Source of the DNA: an uncultured Porphyromonas sp.
GTDB lineage: Bacteria > Bacteroidota > Bacteroidia > Bacteroidales > Porphyromonadaceae
Assembly: GCF_915070105.1 (NCBI RefSeq)
Contig: NZ_CAJZFJ010000085.1
Location: 1-8,031, forward strand
Length of the DNA: 8,031 nt
Direction of reading: 5' to 3'
This document shows, piece after piece, positions 5,417 through 8,031 of the stretch. Below the pieces are notes generated by a model, which was not told where the DNA came from, did no database searches, and saw nothing but the letters and a program-made list of their open reading frames with translations. The translations under genes and the position numbers were made by a program. Numbering within the stretch: the first letter of the stretch is position 1; the number at the start of each line of letters is the position of its first letter.

Positions 5417-7675
5417 TTACTTGAGATTCAGAATGAGAGTGGAGGGGAGGGTGAGTAGGAGATCCTTGTTGTGGTCGAAGGTGTCGCTCCACAACTCATA
5501 GCTCAGGATCACAAGGTCACACCCCTCGGGGAGCTCAGTGAAGCTCCCGGAGAGAATCTTCTCCCCCTTATGTAGGATGGCTTTCTTCGTGTCTAGTCCT
5601 GGGGCTGCGATGATCTGCAGTTCCCCACGATTATTGCCTGTGATGGTACGTGCGTATGGGATCATACGGATGTCGTCCTCGCAGGCAAGGAAGAGAATGA
5701 TGTTCTTAGGAGTATCAAAGGCTCTGCTTAGGAGGATACCTACAGAGCAGGGAGCCTTCTTGATGAAGAACGTCATCTTGTCTCGTAGCATCCCATGTAT
5801 GGAGAGTAGAGCCTCTGTCGTACGCACGGAGAAGGAGCCCATACGACGACTCATCTGCTCACGCATGCTCATCGCCTCGCGGTCTTCTTCATCACATGAT
5901 AGGCGTATACCTGCACCGACAATGAGCAGAGTGTACTTCTCTTCGACAAGCTTGGTGAGGATGGTGCCCTCTACGTCCCTTGATACTTGATGATCGGTCT
6001 CGAGGGGGAGAGCGAGCTTATCTGCCTCAGTCAAGATAGGGCGGAAGTTATCCTCAAAGTATTTGTCAGCATCGATGGAGTTGATATCCTCATCAGTTGT
6101 GATATGTAGTGCTGTGACGTTGAGTTGGACATCCCCTCGAGATAAGAGTTGGTTGGTCAAGCGCAGGAGTGTAGCTCCTGTGATGGGACGACCAAAGGAG
6201 AGAAGGACCTTGAGCCCTAGTTGCTTGTTGTTGGTATCTAGTCGCTCCTCTCGGTGTCCTATGAGTTCCTTTATCCAGTTAATCAGATGTACCATGGGCA
6301 TTGTCATCACTGTCGTGATGACCGTCATCAGTACGAGTACTGCATAAATAGCGGGGGGGAGGATCTTCATCTCATATCCTATACCTAGAACGACCAGCTC
6401 CATGAGCCCTCGGGTATTCATGAAAGCTCCTAAGTAAATGCTATTAAGTGGAGTCTCCCCACAGGCTCTAGCTGAGATATAGGTACCACCAACCTTCCCG
6501 ACAACAGCTACTAGGGTGAAGAGCCCAAGTAGGATCCACATCTTCACATCACTGATTAGCCCTAGCTCGGTCTGTAGTCCACTAGAGACAAAGAAGAGCG
6601 GGAGGAAGAGTAGGAGTGAGACATCCTCTACCTTATCTGTGATGATCTTGCGGAAGGAAAGTTCCTCTGGCATCACGAGGCCAAAGATGAATGCTCCGAA
6701 GAGCGCATGCATACTCAGTAGCTCCGTCACATACGAGGAGAGTAGGAGTAGGATGAAAATGACCCCTACCATGCCGTGGCTGATGACTTCGGTGTTGTTG
6801 TACACCTTACTTGCCGCTCTGAAGAGAGGCCGGATGATCCCGAACATAACCAGTAGGTAGGCGACCAAGAAGAGGAGGTTGTATCCTGTGCTTAGGATAC
6901 TCCCACTCTGCGAAATCGCTATGATGGCCGCTAGCATAAGCCAAGCTGTGATATCTCCTGCTGCTGCTGTCGAGAGAGAGAGCTTGCCGAGACGTGTGCG
7001 AGATAGGTTGTTCTCCTGTATAATACGTGCCAGCACGGGGAAGGCTGTGATACTCATAGCGATCCCGATGAAGAGTGCAAACGGAGTGAAAGCCGGATGC
7101 TCTGCAGCGTATTGAGTATAGATGCTATAGCTCAGTGGGAGGGAGAGCCCAAAGGGGATGAAGATCCCAATGTGGCTAATGATGAGACTGCTTCTGAGCT
7201 GACGGCGAATATCCCCCAGTCGTAGCTCCATCCCGATAGCAAACATGAAGAGTATCAGTCCGAAGTTGCTTAACAGCTGTATGTTGGGAAGGCTGGAAGC
7301 AGGGAAGATGGCATTGAAGGTCTCTGGGAAGAAACGCCCAAGGAGGGAGGGACCCAAAATAATCCCCGCTACGATCTCCCCAATGACAGCTGGCTGGCGC
7401 ATCTTACGAAAGAGCCATCCCATCAGTCGTGCTATGATCAGTATGATTAGTATCTGTAGCAGGAGTAGTCCAATAGTAGATTGTACATGGTCTGATACAG
7501 AGGATCGGAAGTCTGAAAAGGCGGTAACGAGAGAGAGAGTATCTTGGCTTTTGGAGCTAGAGCCTCCTGGTACTAAGTGCTCCCCTGACTGAAGTGTACC
7601 CCATAGGGCAGCCACCGCGATCAGTAGGATGCTGATATAAAAGACAAAGGGCCAAGAGCCACGTTGCTTGGACAT
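5417..7675 (-). CDS. CPA2 cation/proton antiporter, CHX/Kha1-like, with C-terminal USP-like domains
   Basis: This is an inner-membrane exchanger of a monovalent cation (K+ or Na+; not decidable here) for protons, acting in pH and ion balance. The 752 residues have three parts. Residues 9-28 are an extra N-terminal membrane segment followed by a polar loop. Residues about 66-465 are the exchanger core. Residues about 486-752 form a soluble tail of two weak UspA-like halves (for example LLIVGAG at 583-589 and NIILFLACEDD at 658-668). Core motifs are QPAVIGEIVAGIILGPSLLG (94-113), SITAFPVLARI (208-218), AAAGDITAW (237-245, with Asp241 the likely ion-binding acid) and MNTRGLMELVVLGIG (419-433). 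The SITAFPVLAR, D-x-TAW and MNT-x-GL-x-EL set is the pattern of plant CHX and yeast Kha1 exchangers, where Asn often precedes the Asp; here it is Gly. It is the first gene of the - block, with a predicted promoter and structured leader. Confidence 0.92.
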   Translation of the reverse strand: MSKQRGSWPFVFYISILLIAVAALWGTLQSGEHLVPGGSSSKSQDTLSLVTAFSDFRSSVSDHVQSTIGLLLLQILIILIIARLMGWLFRKMRQPAVIGEIVAGIILGPSLLGRFFPETFNAIFPASSLPNIQLLSNFGLILFMFAIGMELRLGDIRRQLRSSLIISHIGIFIPFGLSLPLSYSIYTQYAAEHPAFTPFALFIGIAMSITAFPVLARIIQENNLSRTRLGKLSLSTAAAGDITAWLMLAAIIAISQSGSILSTGYNLLFLVAYLLVMFGIIRPLFRAASKVYNNTEVISHGMVGVIFILLLLSSYVTELLSMHALFGAFIFGLVMPEELSFRKIITDKVEDVSLLLFLPLFFVSSGLQTELGLISDVKMWILLGLFTLVAVVGKVGGTYISARACGETPLNSIYLGAFMNTRGLMELVVLGIGYEMKILPPAIYAVLVLMTVITTVMTMPMVHLINWIKELIGHREERLDTNNKQLGLKVLLSFGRPITGATLLRLTNQLLSRGDVQLNVTALHITTDEDINSIDADKYFEDNFRPILTEADKLALPLETDHQVSRDVEGTILTKLVEEKYTLLIVGAGIRLSCDEEDREAMSMREQMSRRMGSFSVRTTEALLSIHGMLRDKMTFFIKKAPCSVGILLSRAFDTPKNIILFLACEDDIRMIPYARTITGNNRGELQIIAAPGLDTKKAILHKGEKILSGSFTELPEGCDLVILSYELWSDTFDHNKDLLLTLPSTLILNLK

Positions 7676-7700
7676 AAAGTATTCTATTCTTTTCCATTGG

Positions 7701-7735
7701 CTCGCCCCCCTCTAGTTCTACTAGGGTGAAGCGAG
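7701..7735 (-). promoter_or_regulatory. Stem-loop in the antiporter leader
   Basis: CTCGC (7701-7705) pairs with GCGAG (7731-7735). Inside, 7712-7716 pairs with 7720-7724 around a 3-base loop, extended by two more C-G pairs (7709-7710 with 7725-7726) after a one-base bulge. If transcription starts near 7743, this hairpin is at the 5' end of the mRNA, ending 25 bases before the ATG. There is no U-run after it on the - strand, so it is not an intrinsic terminator. It may stabilise the mRNA or bind a regulator; the role is a guess. Confidence 0.45.
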
Positions 7736-7749
7736 CATATTCCTAGCCC

Positions 7750-7757
7750 CAAAGATA
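7750..7757 (-). promoter_or_regulatory. Probable antiporter operon promoter, Bacteroidetes -7 box
   Basis: On the - strand this reads TATCTTTG, an exact match to TAnnTTTG, 74 bases before the antiporter ATG. No convincing TTTG -33 element lies at the expected distance. It is the only exact -7 box I found upstream of the three - strand genes, consistent with one promoter for the block. The stretch from here to the repeat (7758-7872) shows no gene or other structure I can support. Confidence 0.5.
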
Positions 7758-7872
7758 CTAATTCCCTAGAAATAGGGGGTGTTGAGAGAATGGGTAAAGT
7801 GACCTAATGTGCAGATGGCTTAGTCGTTTAGTAACTATCATAGGTGTGTCTACAAGAGACGAAGGAGAGGGC

Positions 7873-8031
7873 AGGGCTGACGCATGAAATCACCATAGTG
7901 CGAGGGCAAGGTATTCAAAGAGCATAGGCCGAAGATAGAAGTATCTGTATCCTAGTCTAGATATGCCTAGCAAATGCCTCCTACCTAGGAGGGATGAGTG
8001 TACACGTGTGTACACAACTGTATACCCACGT
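7873..8031 (-). repeat. Right copy of the ~160-bp diverged inverted repeat
   Basis: Reverse-complemented, this aligns with 19-178 without interruption except for one missing base near 7957. Its outer end contains GTGTACAC-AC-GTGTACAC, a repeat that is both direct and inverted, next to GTATAC. The similarity runs to the last base of the window, so the element probably continues outside. The inner edge (7873) is 115 bases upstream of the antiporter -7 box, against 43 bases between repeat and -7 box at the psd side, so the spacing to the promoter is not fixed. Many of the differences from the left copy are transitions. Confidence 0.85.

Noticed and set aside
5538..7592. Several 78-150-codon + strand open frames opposite the antiporter gene
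   Set aside because: All are shadows of one long, motif-rich reading frame; their composition (Ser/Arg/Met-rich) reflects the complement of membrane-protein codons.
1..8031. Composite transposon or genomic island bounded by the inverted repeats
   Set aside because: No transposase, integrase or cargo-type gene; the contents are core metabolism with uniform character, and the repeats are too diverged for a recently mobilised pair.

Overview
The window looks like chromosomal DNA from a Bacteroidota member, most likely a Porphyromonas-like organism (moderate confidence; the genus is an inference). The evidence is: two Bacteroidetes-type -7 boxes (TAnnTTTG) ahead of the outer genes; weak or absent Shine-Dalgarno sequences; a DUF4834-type small membrane protein after the psd-pssA pair; and a eukaryote-like (GH13_8-type) glycogen branching enzyme, common in this phylum.

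Layout. Two gene blocks point inward and converge. The left block (+ strand) is psd (268-921), pssA (934-1623) and a DUF4834-like gene (1678-1992). The first two enzymes make phosphatidylethanolamine: PssA forms phosphatidylserine from CDP-diacylglycerol and serine, and Psd decarboxylates it. The right block (- strand) is read from right to left: a 752-residue CHX/Kha1-like cation/proton antiporter (7675-5417), branching enzyme glgB (5372-3369) and PRPP synthase prs (3321-2377). Its gaps are only 44 and 47 bases, with no terminator in them, so co-transcription is possible. The blocks meet at 1993-2376, which holds two strong, roughly symmetric stem-loops (2016-2063 and 2259-2302) that can stop transcription from either side. 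About 195 bases between them hold no convincing gene.

Edges. The two non-coding edges are the least ordinary part. Bases 19-178 and 7873-8031 are diverged inverted copies of one sequence of about 160 bp, at roughly 83% identity by hand alignment with a single one-base gap. Each copy lies upstream of the outermost gene of its block in the same orientation relative to that gene. The outer end of the element is a dense set of short palindromes (GTATAC, GTGTACAC, ACACGTGT), and in the left copy it forms a 22-bp tandem repeat. This looks like a dispersed intergenic repeat family rather than the ends of a transposon, because everything between is housekeeping and there is no transposase. The genes themselves are ordinary core genes. 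I see no tRNA, rRNA, CRISPR array, insertion sequence or phage gene.
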